This document shows, in pieces, positions 7,075 through 15,136 of a stretch of DNA of 64,000 nucleotides. The stretch comes from Candidatus Parcubacteria bacterium (lineage in GTDB: Bacteria; Patescibacteria; Paceibacteria; UBA9973; UBA918). Each line of letters opens with the position of its first letter. Position 1 is the first letter of the stretch. The DNA is taken from assembly GCA_021731405.1 (NCBI GenBank), contig JAKFXN010000004.1:1-64000 (forward strand). Reading direction: 5' to 3'. The translations under genes and the position numbers were made by a program. A model generated the notes under the pieces. It made no database searches. It was not told the DNA's origin and saw only the letters and a list, made by a program, of their open reading frames with translations.

Positions 7075-9294
7075 CTAATTGTCAGCCGTTAAGTCTTTCT
7101 CTACTCGCTTCAGCAGCACTGCGTTAACCGCTACGATAATTGAAGATATGCTCATTAAAAGCGCAGCGAATTCTGGACGAAGCATAATACCGAAACTCGG
7201 ATACAAGATTCCACCAGCAACTGGTATAGCTAGAACATTGTAAATTGAAGCCCAGAAAAGATTTTGTTTCATTTTTCGAACTGTTGCCTTACTTAAGGTT
7301 ATTGCCCTAAGAATGTCTAACGGGTCAGATTTCATAAGGACCACTTTTGCTGTTTCAATCGCTACGTCAGTGCCCGCACCAATTGCGATGCCAACGTCAG
7401 CTTGAGCAAGTGCTGGAGCATCATTAACGCCGTCACCAACCATTGCGGTAAATTTTCCTTCTTTCTGGAGTTTTTTCACATACCCAGCTTTATCTGCAGG
7501 CATCACTTCCGCAAATACTCTCTCTATACCAATTTGACTCGCCACTTTATCTGCTGTCGTTTTGTTGTCGCCGGTGATCATGGCAATTTCAATTCCTAAA
7601 GCCTTTAACCGCTCCACAGCTTTTATAGCATTTTGTTTTATTGGATCTTGCGCTCCTATCACTGCTTTAATAGCACCGTCGACTGCCAATATCATAATTG
7701 TTTCTCCTCTTTCCAAAAACTCATTTATTTTCGGCTCCAAAGTGCTGAGAGTAATGTTATTTTCTATCATGAGCTTTACGGTACCAATAAGCAGAGATTT
7801 TCCATCTACAACAGCTTTTACTCCTAAGCCAGACAGGTTTTCAAATTTATCAACTGATTCTGGTAGCGTGAGGTCACGTTTTTTAAGCTCCTCAAGTACG
7901 GCACCTGCCAACGGGTGAGATGACTTCGCTTCTGCCGCGCCAACAAAGCGAAGCGCCTCACCTGCATCATATCCATTTATCGTGGCAACATCTGTAATTT
8001 TTGGCTTTCCTTCAGTGAGCGTGCCAGTTTTATCGAGAACTATTGCTTGAATCTTTGAGACTTGTTCAAGTGTTGTTGCGTCTTTAATGAGAATATTATG
8101 TCTTGCTCCAATGCCGGTACCGACAGCAACTGCCGTCGGGGTAGCAAGTCCAAGCGCATCTGGACACGCAATAACAATGGTGGCGATGGTAAAGGAAAGT
8201 GCCAAAAGTATCGGCACTCCGACGACAAAATACCAAATAACAAAAACCAAAAGACCAGAACCTAAAGCACCAATGACTAGGTATTTTGCAAATCTATCAG
8301 CAATTCTTTGACCTGGAGCTTTCGAGTTTTGGGCTTCTTCAACGAGGCGAACAATCTGAGCAAGAGCTGTATCTTTACCAATTTTTGTTGCTTTAAATTT
8401 AACAGATCCAGTAGTATTGATTGATCCGCCGATCACCGGATCCCCAGTCTTTTTAGGAGTAGGGATTGATTCCCCGGTAACTAAAGATTCATCGATAGCA
8501 GTTTCTCCTTCTATTATCTCCCCATCAACAGGCACCTTGTCGCCCGGCTTGAGGATAATGATGTCTCCAAGCTGGATATCTGAAGTAGAAACCATTACCT
8601 CCTTCCCATCTTTAAAAACTCTGGCTTGGGGCGGTACCAGATTGAAAAGTGCCTGAAGAGCGTCAGTTGTTCCGCGACGAGACTTCATCTCCATCCAGTG
8701 TCCGAAGAGAACAAAAGTAATGAGCATGGCGGCCGCTTCGTAGTATGAATCTGTACTGCCAATTACAGTAAGTAAAATACTAAAACCATACGCCGCAGTA
8801 ATACCAACAGCAATGAGCACGGCCATATTGAGGACTCTTTCTTTCAATGCGAAATAGGTCGAGTACAGAAAAATCCAGCCCGAATAAAAGAATACTGGTG
8901 TTGTTAAAATAAAGAGAAGCCACGGGAGTGGCATTGGAGAAGGAAGATTGAGCTTTAGAAACTCAGTGCCGAGTGGCGAATACAGAATTATAGGAATCGT
9001 GAGTACAAGTGCAAAAAAGAATTTATTTCGAATATCTATCTCCATCAACCGAGCCATCTCACGACCCGCAAGTCCTGTATGGTCCATGCCCATAGTCATA
9101 GACATACTCATCTTAAATTTCCCCCACATACTCATCTTAGAGGAGTCTCCCATTACATGACCAGAGTGAGCGCCGTGGTCTATGGTCTTTTCATTCTTTA
9201 CGAGCATCATCCAGCACTTCGGACATCTGCCAGGTTTGTCTTTTTTCACACCTGGATGCATCGGACAAGCGTATAGTTTTTTATTGTTTGTCAT
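7075..9294 (-). CDS. copA: P1B-type copper-transporting ATPase with CPD motif
   Basis: 739 residues from the ATG at 9294; an upstream in-frame start lies inside the operator and is rejected. The N-terminus has a heavy-metal-binding motif, CPMHP then PGRCPKC, instead of HMA domains, followed by a Met/His-rich stretch. Standard P-type signatures follow: TGES actuator loop, DKTGT (Asp421 is phosphorylated), SHPLA and GDGVND. The membrane ion motif reads ACPDALGLATP (Cys377-Pro378-Asp379) where CopA normally has CPC. Cu(I) export is the likely job given Met-rich leader, CsoR site and neighbours. The Asp could alter metal choice. Confidence 0.93.
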   Translation of the reverse strand: MTNNKKLYACPMHPGVKKDKPGRCPKCWMMLVKNEKTIDHGAHSGHVMGDSSKMSMWGKFKMSMSMTMGMDHTGLAGREMARLMEIDIRNKFFFALVLTIPIILYSPLGTEFLKLNLPSPMPLPWLLFILTTPVFFYSGWIFLYSTYFALKERVLNMAVLIAVGITAAYGFSILLTVIGSTDSYYEAAAMLITFVLFGHWMEMKSRRGTTDALQALFNLVPPQARVFKDGKEVMVSTSDIQLGDIIILKPGDKVPVDGEIIEGETAIDESLVTGESIPTPKKTGDPVIGGSINTTGSVKFKATKIGKDTALAQIVRLVEEAQNSKAPGQRIADRFAKYLVIGALGSGLLVFVIWYFVVGVPILLALSFTIATIVIACPDALGLATPTAVAVGTGIGARHNILIKDATTLEQVSKIQAIVLDKTGTLTEGKPKITDVATINGYDAGEALRFVGAAEAKSSHPLAGAVLEELKKRDLTLPESVDKFENLSGLGVKAVVDGKSLLIGTVKLMIENNITLSTLEPKINEFLERGETIMILAVDGAIKAVIGAQDPIKQNAIKAVERLKALGIEIAMITGDNKTTADKVASQIGIERVFAEVMPADKAGYVKKLQKEGKFTAMVGDGVNDAPALAQADVGIAIGAGTDVAIETAKVVLMKSDPLDILRAITLSKATVRKMKQNLFWASIYNVLAIPVAGGILYPSFGIMLRPEFAALLMSISSIIVAVNAVLLKRVEKDLTADN

Positions 9295-9303
9295 TGTAAC
9301 AAT

Positions 9304-9322
9304 AATACCCCTGAGGGGGTAT
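9304..9322. promoter_or_regulatory. CsoR-type operator 2, upstream of the copper ATPase
   Basis: An imperfect palindrome, ATACCCC-TGA-GGGGGTAT, 10 bases upstream of the ATPase start. It shares the ATACCCC/GGGGGTAT core with the sites in front of both csoR genes, so the ATPase is probably derepressed by copper along with them. Confidence 0.8.
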
Positions 9323-9369
9323 CTATGCAACTTGAATACCAATCTAATGGTACTGTCAGTGCAAAATAG

Positions 9370-9705
9370 TTATATCTTATTACAGGAGGTCCACCAGCAG
9401 TCTAAAGAGTCAGTAATCATATGTAAAAGTAAACCGACAGCAATGACTTGGATATAAAAATTAGGAACAAACAGAAGTAATGTATATATACAGATTGCAA
9501 AATATGAATGAAGAGGATGGAACCCAATACTACAGCGGTTAGGATCAAAAATTGGTCTGGCAAGTAAATGGTCAAGGTCAACCAACATAGTTCCAATCAT
9601 TATGGCCCAGGCAAGCTCCCACCGCTCACTAAAAAATATCCAGGCTAGAAACCCGGGAGCTAAAAAATGTAAACTATAGTGGATGATAGTTTGTAGCTTA
9701 GGCAT
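9370..9705 (-). CDS. DUF6122-like integral membrane protein
   Basis: 111 residues with about four hydrophobic segments. It carries the diagnostic string VDLDHLLARPIFDPNRCS followed by IGFHPLHSY, which I associate with DUF6122 proteins, related to membrane metal-dependent hydrolase-like families with conserved Asp and His. The function is unknown. It ends close to the ATPase promoter but is read in the same direction, and lies downstream of tRNA-Ser. No link to copper can be shown. Confidence 0.7.
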   Translation of the reverse strand: MPKLQTIIHYSLHFLAPGFLAWIFFSERWELAWAIMIGTMLVDLDHLLARPIFDPNRCSIGFHPLHSYFAICIYTLLLFVPNFYIQVIAVGLLLHMITDSLDCWWTSCNKI

Positions 9706-9758
9706 TAACTTACTATAACAGAACTAGCGCGAGACAAGCGTCTCGTGCTAGCACGATT

Positions 9759-9848
9759 TGGCGGAGAGAGAGGGATTCGAACCCTCGAGGAGCTTTCACC
9801 CCTAACGGTTTTCAAGACCGCCGCCTTCAACCACTCAGCCATCTCTCC
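9759..9848 (-). tRNA. tRNA-Ser (anticodon TGA)
   Basis: A complete class II tRNA on the - strand with acceptor GGAGAGA/TCTCTCC, a long variable arm, T-loop TTCGAAT and anticodon loop CTTGAAA giving TGA (reads UCA and UCG). The 3' CCA is encoded in the DNA. It is the only tRNA in this window with an encoded CCA and the only one without a tail module behind it. A 12-base-pair hairpin (9725-9753) follows. Confidence 0.95.
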
Positions 9849-9935
9849 AATATATGTAGGGCGTCTGCCCGTTAGCAACAGATACTAGCAAATTAGAGGC
9901 AAAAAGTACACTAGCGGTGTGATACAATTTTTGTA

Positions 9936-10406
9936 ATGGAACCATTAGCTCGTGCAATTACTTGGGAAGCCCCAGAACACCATCACTATGAAAAGAGTGG
10001 GGATTGGTTCTTTGCGCTAGCAATTGTTATTGTGGCGCTTTCTATTGCCGCTGTTTTGTTTGGAAATACGCTATTTGCGCTCCTTATTGGCGTCGCAGGA
10101 GGGGCTTTAGCTGTCTCCGCAGCCAAGCGGCCCTCCGTAGTGCCCTTTGCCATTACGGTGCGTGGAATACGTATAGACGATCAACTGTATCCCTATACAA
10201 CGCTCCGCGCCTATCATATTGATGAGGAAGATGAGTACGGACCTCAGCTCTTGGTGCTTTCAAAAAAGCGCTTTATGCCCCTCATGGTCGTGCCTTTGCC
10301 AAGCGAATACATTGATGATGTAGAAGACATTCTTCGCGACAAATTGCCCGAGCGTTTTCTACAAGAACCGCTTTTCATGAAGCTACTGGAAAAATTTGGA
10401 TTTTAG
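9936..10406 (+). CDS. Two-helix membrane protein of unknown function
   Basis: 156 residues. It starts with a polar segment containing EHHHYEKSGDW, continues with two closely spaced transmembrane helices (about residues 25-65), and ends with a cytoplasmic domain of about 90 residues (PFAITVRGIRIDDQLYPY, then DVEDILRDKLPE). The layout resembles small PH-like membrane proteins common in CPR genomes, but I cannot name a family. It stands alone between two tRNA genes. Confidence 0.65.
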   Translation: MEPLARAITWEAPEHHHYEKSGDWFFALAIVIVALSIAAVLFGNTLFALLIGVAGGALAVSAAKRPSVVPFAITVRGIRIDDQLYPYTTLRAYHIDEEDEYGPQLLVLSKKRFMPLMVVPLPSEYIDDVEDILRDKLPERFLQEPLFMKLLEKFGF

Positions 10407-10436
10407 GGTATGATGCTCTGCGAAGAAAGTCCGAAC

Positions 10437-10521
10437 GTTTGCTCTACTGTCTTCTCGACTAAGGTTGGGGGAAAGAAGAGTTTGCTCTACTGTCAAAATT
10501 TTATATAAAAATTTTGGCGAG
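10437..10521. repeat. 15-base direct repeat and tRNA acceptor complement upstream of tRNA-Arg
   Basis: The 15-mer GTTTGCTCTACTGTC occurs at 10437-10451 and again at 10480-10494. It is followed by an AT palindrome (CAAAATTTT with its complement) and by CGAGAGC at 10515-10521, the exact complement of the first 7 bases of the tRNA-Arg that starts at 10575. A second palindrome (AAGCAAAAGCTTTTGCTT) fills the gap. No gene is seen in 10407-10574. Confidence 0.6.
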
Positions 10522-10574
10522 AGCTTCATTCAGAACTCAAATAAAAGCAAAAGCTTTTGCTTGATTCTTCATTC

Positions 10575-10646
10575 GCTCTCGTAGTTTAATGGATAAAATG
10601 CTGGTTTGCGGTACCAGCGCTCCAGGTTCGATTCCTGGCGAGAGCA
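10575..10646 (+). tRNA. tRNA-Arg (anticodon GCG)
   Basis: Acceptor GCTCTCG/CGAGAGC, anticodon stem CTGGT/ACCAG with loop TTGCGGT, T-arm CCAGG-TTCGATT-CCTGG. The anticodon is GCG, reading CGC and CGU. Most bacteria use ACG edited to ICG for this box, so G34 is notable. No CCA is encoded after the discriminator A. The D-stem is weak (GTTT with AAAT). Confidence 0.93.
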
Positions 10647-10828
10647 CAAACGGCCGGCCCAAATGCGAAAGCATTTGGGCCGTTGTCGTTTGTAGTTCTC
10701 GCCAGGAATCGAAAGACGGAGCCGGGGACCCTCTGGGCAGGCGAGTCGGGGTCGAGAACACTTAGTAGATTTGGAGCGAAGCGAACAAATGTACTTAGTG
10801 ATTCGTGACCGAGACTGGCGAGAGCACA
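10647..10828 (+). repeat. tRNA-tail module A, behind tRNA-Arg(GCG)
   Basis: After a GAAA-tetraloop hairpin (10655-10682) there is an inverted copy of the tRNA 3' end and its flank (10685-10713, including TTCTCGCCAGGAATCGAA). A hairpin with GAC...GTC base and GGAGC/GGCGA internal loop follows. Next comes a long imperfect hairpin running from GGTCGAGAACACTTAG to CTTAGTGATTCGTGACC with apical GAGCGAAGCGAA. It ends with an exact 14-base direct copy of the tRNA tail, CTGGCGAGAGCACA (10815-10828; original at 10635-10648). It is the only module in which the inverted copy is not split by a hairpin. Confidence 0.75.
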
Positions 10829-10832
10829 TAAA

Positions 10833-10864
10833 ACAAAACTCACTTCTTAAGAAGTGAGTTTTGT
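10833..10864. terminator. Terminator after module A, also facing the anti-sigma gene
   Basis: A 14-base-pair perfect stem (ACAAAACTCACTTC and complement) with TTAA loop and T-rich flanks on both sides. It lies between module A and the convergent anti-sigma gene. Confidence 0.85.
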
Positions 10865-10880
10865 TAAGTAGAGAGTCCTA

Positions 10881-12059
10881 TTAGTTGTCATTGTCGTCAT
10901 CTCTATCATCGTTACCAACGTTTAACTGTAAACTACCGCGAACATCTAGGAGACGGTCGTCCTTATCATCAGAGTTACGATCATCATCTCCTGAATCACC
11001 ATCATCCTTGTCATCGTTAGAATCGTCATCTTGGCCAGCATCGTTTAAGTCGTCTTTGTCATCTCGGCTATCGTCGTCAGATTCATTCTCACTTTCTCTT
11101 TTGTCTTCAAAATCATCGTCATCAGGTGTCTTGGTGTCGATACGTATTTCACCGTCTTTCTCTCGGATACGAATTCTGTTTTCGTCATCACGGATTTCGA
11201 TTCGGCTGTCATCTCCATCATCGTCATTTCTAATTTCTACCCAAGCGTTGGTATCTTGGATACGCATCCGCTGTGAGTTCATCTTTACCGGCACTCCATC
11301 CAGTAGGGTAGAAAGTTCTGAAAGAAGGGTGTTTCGAGTGTCGTCGTCAAAATTTCCGTTGAGTACATACCCAAGGGTAATAGCAACGGCCTCGTTTACA
11401 CGAACTTCATTTTCGCCTGAAATAGTCAGCTTTGACTTGTCTTCTGCCTGACTTCCTCGATCTTCCACTTCAAAATCTAAATTTGTCTCTACTACCGCTC
11501 GGGTCACCCCAAAGCGATTCATAATCTCAAGTACTACTTCTTCTCGTGTGTCAGCATTGGTCTCAAACACCGTCTTCCGGTCATTGAGTTCCACTTCAAC
11601 AATAGTAGTGTCTGAAAAGACATCTGCTTCAGCTTCAAAGCTGTTGGTAGTAGACGCTGTAATAACGCGATTGTTCTTTTGTACAGATTCGTTCAAAATT
11701 GAGCTGAGCTCTAAAAGTCGTTCTGCTGCAAACTGAGCTTCCAGGCGGGTTTTTGTTTCGTCACTCGAGAGAGCGAGACGAAGTTCTTCAACCTTCTGTT
11801 CAATCACAAATAATGAGTCACCAGGACGAGCTGTCTCTGAAGCCGCTACAATTCCCGTGGTACCAAGCATCAACATCAAGGCAAGAGCAATAGGAACCAT
11901 ATGTTTTTTTTGGTTAAATATAAATAAATAAGGCGACAGTGTAGGGGTCGAGTTGCCAACGTGTGTATCTATTTTATCCCACAGCGCATCTTTCTCCGTT
12001 TGCGAAAGCTTCGGAGTGTAACCATCTAGGGTTTCTGAAATTTTATTGTTTTCATCCAT
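10881..12059 (-). CDS. DUF5667-type membrane protein, probable anti-sigma factor, with Asp-rich tail
   Basis: 392 residues. A cytoplasmic N-terminus of about 50 residues precedes one transmembrane helix (MVPIALALMLMLGTTGIV). The segment ARPGDSLFVIEQKVEELR then matches the start of DUF5667 domains. A beta-rich middle with repeated RIRI/IEIR patterns follows, then an Asp-dominated low-complexity tail of about 80 residues. It starts 1 base after the sigma gene's stop, so the pair is translationally linked and the N-terminus probably binds the sigma factor. The tail could bind calcium or other cations; that is inference. Confidence 0.75.
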   Translation of the reverse strand: MDENNKISETLDGYTPKLSQTEKDALWDKIDTHVGNSTPTLSPYLFIFNQKKHMVPIALALMLMLGTTGIVAASETARPGDSLFVIEQKVEELRLALSSDETKTRLEAQFAAERLLELSSILNESVQKNNRVITASTTNSFEAEADVFSDTTIVEVELNDRKTVFETNADTREEVVLEIMNRFGVTRAVVETNLDFEVEDRGSQAEDKSKLTISGENEVRVNEAVAITLGYVLNGNFDDDTRNTLLSELSTLLDGVPVKMNSQRMRIQDTNAWVEIRNDDDGDDSRIEIRDDENRIRIREKDGEIRIDTKTPDDDDFEDKRESENESDDDSRDDKDDLNDAGQDDDSNDDKDDGDSGDDDRNSDDKDDRLLDVRGSLQLNVGNDDRDDDNDN

Positions 12060-12060
12060 A

Positions 12061-12597
12061 CTAGGTTTGATTAGTAAGCGTTGTTGCTAAAGATTTTAAG
12101 GCGCGGTGGTGGCGAACTCGTACCGCCGACTCTGTCATATTAAGAAGTGAAGCGATTTCGGGAAACGTGTACCTTGACCAGTGATGCAGAATTATAATTT
12201 CACGCGTGTCCTCCCCCAATGTATCTAGTGCCCGTCTAACACTATCTGCCTCTTCAATTTTGTCTGGAGGTGAAGCGGTGATTGATTCATCAAAGGCTAT
12301 TTCCATCTCCATCTTATTGTTTGTAGACATATAGTATTTGGCAAGCTTTCGTTTTGTGATAAGGAAAACGAAGCTATAAAATTGAGCGTCAGACTGATAT
12401 GTGAAATTTTGTAATCCGGCGTGTAGGTCAATAAATATCTCTTGCACAATGTCAGTTGCGGTATCTCTATCCAAGACACGGTAACTAACATACGCAAAGA
12501 TTTTATCTACAAGGAGTTCGTAGACAGTTTTAAAGCGCACAGAATACTCTGTGTCTTTTGCTGTTAGTAACGCTTGTAAGGTAACGTTTTCCGTCAT
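12061..12597 (-). CDS. ECF-type RNA polymerase sigma factor
   Basis: 178 residues. Region 2 shows VDKIFAYVSYRVLDRDTATDIVQEIF (read in parts: a region 2.1-2.2 helix with DxVQEIF) and region 4 shows a helix-turn-helix TFPEIASLLNMTESAVRVR. No region 1 or 3 is present, as in extracytoplasmic-function sigma factors. The partner anti-sigma gene follows directly. The signal sensed is unknown. Upstream on the - strand TTGCCA and TATAGT hexamers could be part of its promoter but the spacing is short. Confidence 0.88.
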   Translation of the reverse strand: MTENVTLQALLTAKDTEYSVRFKTVYELLVDKIFAYVSYRVLDRDTATDIVQEIFIDLHAGLQNFTYQSDAQFYSFVFLITKRKLAKYYMSTNNKMEMEIAFDESITASPPDKIEEADSVRRALDTLGEDTREIIILHHWSRYTFPEIASLLNMTESAVRVRHHRALKSLATTLTNQT

Positions 12598-12708
12598 ATG
12601 TTCTTCACTCTACTATACAATGGCAAAAAATCAGCAAAACGTTACATCCTGCCAGAGGGGTAATTTTAGGGAGTTTTTGATTAGAAATCCTCATGGTATG
12701 CTACCAAT

Positions 12709-13098
12709 ATGTCTCGATTGCTCGGTATAGATTATGGTCATAAACGTGTTGGTTTAGCGGTGTCGGACGAAACAGGTACGATGGCTTTTCCACACAAAGT
12801 CTTTCCAAATGACCAAGCGCTGGTAAAAAACATTTGCACTGTCATACGTGAGCAGAAGGTGGGTGAAATAGTGGTTGGACATTCGCTTGATAAAGAGGGT
12901 AATCCAAACAGCATTCACGATAAAGTGGAGGCTCTCATGCTCGATCTTACGCTTGAAACTGGACTTCCTATCCATCTTGAGCCAGAGCAGTACACCACTC
13001 AAGCCGCCCTTCGAATCCAAGGGAGGAATGCCATGACTGATGCTGCCGCAGCGACCCTCATCCTCGATACTTTTATTGTTCGAAATAAGAAAAAATAA
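12709..13098 (+). CDS. ruvX: RuvX/YqgF pre-16S rRNA nuclease / Holliday junction resolvase-like
   Basis: 129 residues of RNase H-like fold. It begins with GIDYGHKRVGLAVSD, the DxG motif, has the VVGHSLDKEGN loop and the late Asp in NAMTDAAAA. These are the catalytic and conserved positions of YqgF. The length matches the family. It is followed after 1 base by the tRNA-binding domain gene. In bacteria YqgF trims the 5' end of 16S rRNA. Confidence 0.92.
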   Translation: MSRLLGIDYGHKRVGLAVSDETGTMAFPHKVFPNDQALVKNICTVIREQKVGEIVVGHSLDKEGNPNSIHDKVEALMLDLTLETGLPIHLEPEQYTTQAALRIQGRNAMTDAAAATLILDTFIVRNKKK

Positions 13099-13099
13099 C

Positions 13100-13432
13100 A
13101 TGGACCAAATTTCATACGACGATTTTGCAAAGCTAGAAATAAAAATTGGAACTATTCTTTCTGTGGAAGTAGTTCCAGAAGCCGATAAACTATTAAAGCT
13201 GAGTGTTGATGTGGGGGAAGAGACCCCAAGACAAATTATTTCTGGGATCAGAACATATTTTGAAGATCCGCAAGTGCTGGTGGGACGACAGTGCCCATTT
13301 CTCACCAATTTAGAACCTAGAACCATTCGGGGTTTTGAAAGTCAGGGTATGATTTTGGCGGCGAGTTTTGATGAAGAGTTTGCCCTTCTGCATCCACATG
13401 TAGCACTACCTTCTGGTTCAAAAGTTAGGTAA
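13100..13432 (+). CDS. Stand-alone tRNA-binding OB-fold domain (MetRS C-terminal / CsaA type)
   Basis: 110 residues matching the EMAPII/tRNA-binding OB fold: FAKLEIKIGTILSVE, EADKLLKLSVDVG, and QIISGI then the RTIRGFESQGMILAA motif. In many bacteria this domain is fused to the C-terminus of MetRS for dimerisation and tRNA binding. The MetRS in this window (60397-61845) ends without it, so this gene probably supplies it in trans. A CsaA-like role is an alternative. The ATG at 13100 follows the ruvX stop by 1 base. Confidence 0.87.
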   Translation: MDQISYDDFAKLEIKIGTILSVEVVPEADKLLKLSVDVGEETPRQIISGIRTYFEDPQVLVGRQCPFLTNLEPRTIRGFESQGMILAASFDEEFALLHPHVALPSGSKVR

Positions 13433-13496
13433 CACTATTCGTTTTTAGATGTGAGTTTTGACGAGTTTCCGATAATAAACAGCGTATACTATTTGT

Positions 13497-14591
13497 ATGC
13501 GGTTATTTAATGCGCTCTCAAAACTCGTGCCTCCGCCAAGTTATATTGCTCTACCAAGCATGGGGGTGGATATTTCTGACACGTCTTTAAAATACGTTTC
13601 TTTTTTGCCGTCACTACGGCCAGAAAAAGTGAAAGTGCTCGACGTGTGGGGTGACATTACTATTCCGGAAAATGTTCTCCAACGTGGTGAAATAAAAGAT
13701 TCAAAAACACTCACGAGTGTACTTAGTGAATTTAAAGATAAAACCAAAGCTGACTTTATTCGAGTCTCGCTACCGGAAGAGCGAGCGTATATTTTTGAGA
13801 CTGAGATAAAGAAGAATGTTCCTGTAAAAGAGATTCATAGCTTGCTCGAATTTCGTCTAGAAGAAAACGTACCAATCTCAGCCCGGGAAGCAATTTTTGA
13901 TTATGAAATCGTGGCTAGTGATGACAAAAACCAGACTGCTAAAGTAGTGGTAGCTGCGTATCAGCGCGAAACCATCATGCAGTACTACGAAGCTTGTCGT
14001 GCCGCTGCGCTCACCCCACTTTCTTTTGAGGTGGAAGCACAGGCTATGGGAAGAGCGGTGGTACCAAACAACATGACCGACACCGTGATGCTTATTGATT
14101 TTGGCAAGACGCGAACGGGTGTTGGTATTATAAATAATGGAACCCTCCTGTACACCTCAACCATTGATATCGGAGGGGGACAGCTTTCACAAGTACTCAG
14201 AAAGACGCTGGGGGATGTCGCGGAGTCAGAATTGACGGCCATTAAAAACACGAGCGGCCTCATTCGTGGGGTAGAAGATACTCGTGTCTATGAATCACTC
14301 ATCTCAATCATTTCAGTCATCAAAGACGAGATTGCGTCACGAATGCAGTATTGGCATTTGAAAGATAGTAACCGGAATAGTCGTCGAATAAAAAAAATTA
14401 TTCTCTGTGGCGGTAGTGTAAATCTCAAAGGCTTGCCTGAGTACCTTACCGAGTCGCTTGGTGTGTCGTGTGTACGAGCTGACGTGTGGGGGAACGCCTT
14501 TAGGACCGATCTGGTTGTTCCGCCATTTGAAAAGCGGTACTCATACGGGTACGCGACCGCCATTGGTCTTGCCCTCAAAAACACTGTTTAG
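13497..14591 (+). CDS. pilM: Type IV pilus assembly protein PilM
   Basis: 364 residues with an actin-like ATPase fold: an early VDISDTSLKYV motif, a central MLIDFGKTRTGVGII phosphate-loop motif, and LCGGSVNLKGLPEYL near the C-terminus. PilM is the cytoplasmic member of the type IV pilus inner-membrane platform and binds the N-terminus of PilN. The next two genes are pilN- and pilO-like, spaced 2 and 3 bases, which supports the call. No secretin is seen, in line with a cell lacking a standard outer membrane. Confidence 0.9.
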   Translation: MRLFNALSKLVPPPSYIALPSMGVDISDTSLKYVSFLPSLRPEKVKVLDVWGDITIPENVLQRGEIKDSKTLTSVLSEFKDKTKADFIRVSLPEERAYIFETEIKKNVPVKEIHSLLEFRLEENVPISAREAIFDYEIVASDDKNQTAKVVVAAYQRETIMQYYEACRAAALTPLSFEVEAQAMGRAVVPNNMTDTVMLIDFGKTRTGVGIINNGTLLYTSTIDIGGGQLSQVLRKTLGDVAESELTAIKNTSGLIRGVEDTRVYESLISIISVIKDEIASRMQYWHLKDSNRNSRRIKKIILCGGSVNLKGLPEYLTESLGVSCVRADVWGNAFRTDLVVPPFEKRYSYGYATAIGLALKNTV

Positions 14592-14593
14592 AT

Positions 14594-15133
14594 ATGATTA
14601 ACCTAATTCCACCAGTTGTACGAAAAAGCATAGTTACCGAATATTGGATACGGGTGGCTTCAGTCTGGCTTTTTATTGTGGCGGTAGCTGCGACTGCGGT
14701 TGTGTTTTTGTCACTCCCTGTCTATGTGCTCGTGTCTTCACAGGTAGATGTGTACGCCCAGTCGGCGGCGGAAGCAACAGAGCGTGTGACGGAGTATGAC
14801 CTATCTGCCGGCGCGCTTGTGCGCGCAAACGTGATGGCGCAGAAAGTATTTGAGCTTCGTGAAGTAGAAAAGTTTTCAACTATTGTTGCCAGTATTGAAG
14901 CTCTGCAGGGAAGCGATATCGTGATTGATGGATTTGAGTTTGCGCGACAAGAAAATAGCCTTGCTCCTGTCCAAGTGACGGGGCGAGCGGCGACTAGACA
15001 AGCGTTGTCTGATTTTCGAGAGAGTCTTTTAAGTCAAGAGAGCATTAGTGATGTAATACTACCTATTTCTAACCTCGCAAAGGATAGAGACATTCAGTTT
15101 TCAGTCTCGATTACCTTTAAAGAACCGCAATAA
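14594..15133 (+). CDS. pilN: PilN-like type IV pilus platform protein
   Basis: 179 residues. It starts with MINLIPP, the short N-terminal motif that PilM binds, then an inner-membrane helix (about residues 23-48) and a periplasmic coiled-coil plus ferredoxin-like domain. Position between pilM and a PilO-like gene, 2 and 3 bases apart, supports the assignment. Confidence 0.85.
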   Translation: MINLIPPVVRKSIVTEYWIRVASVWLFIVAVAATAVVFLSLPVYVLVSSQVDVYAQSAAEATERVTEYDLSAGALVRANVMAQKVFELREVEKFSTIVASIEALQGSDIVIDGFEFARQENSLAPVQVTGRAATRQALSDFRESLLSQESISDVILPISNLAKDRDIQFSVSITFKEPQ

Positions 15134-15136
15134 TAT

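Noticed and set aside
10407..10500. GAAGAAAGTCCGAAC looks like the conserved GAGGAAAGUCC of RNase P RNA.
   Set aside because: The region is only about 150 bases and none of the other conserved RNase P segments or a matching 3' end follows.
10885..11451. A 188-codon Ser-rich open frame on the + strand.
   Set aside because: It is the complement of the Asp-rich tail of the anti-sigma-like protein; GAT repeats read as Ser codons on the other strand.
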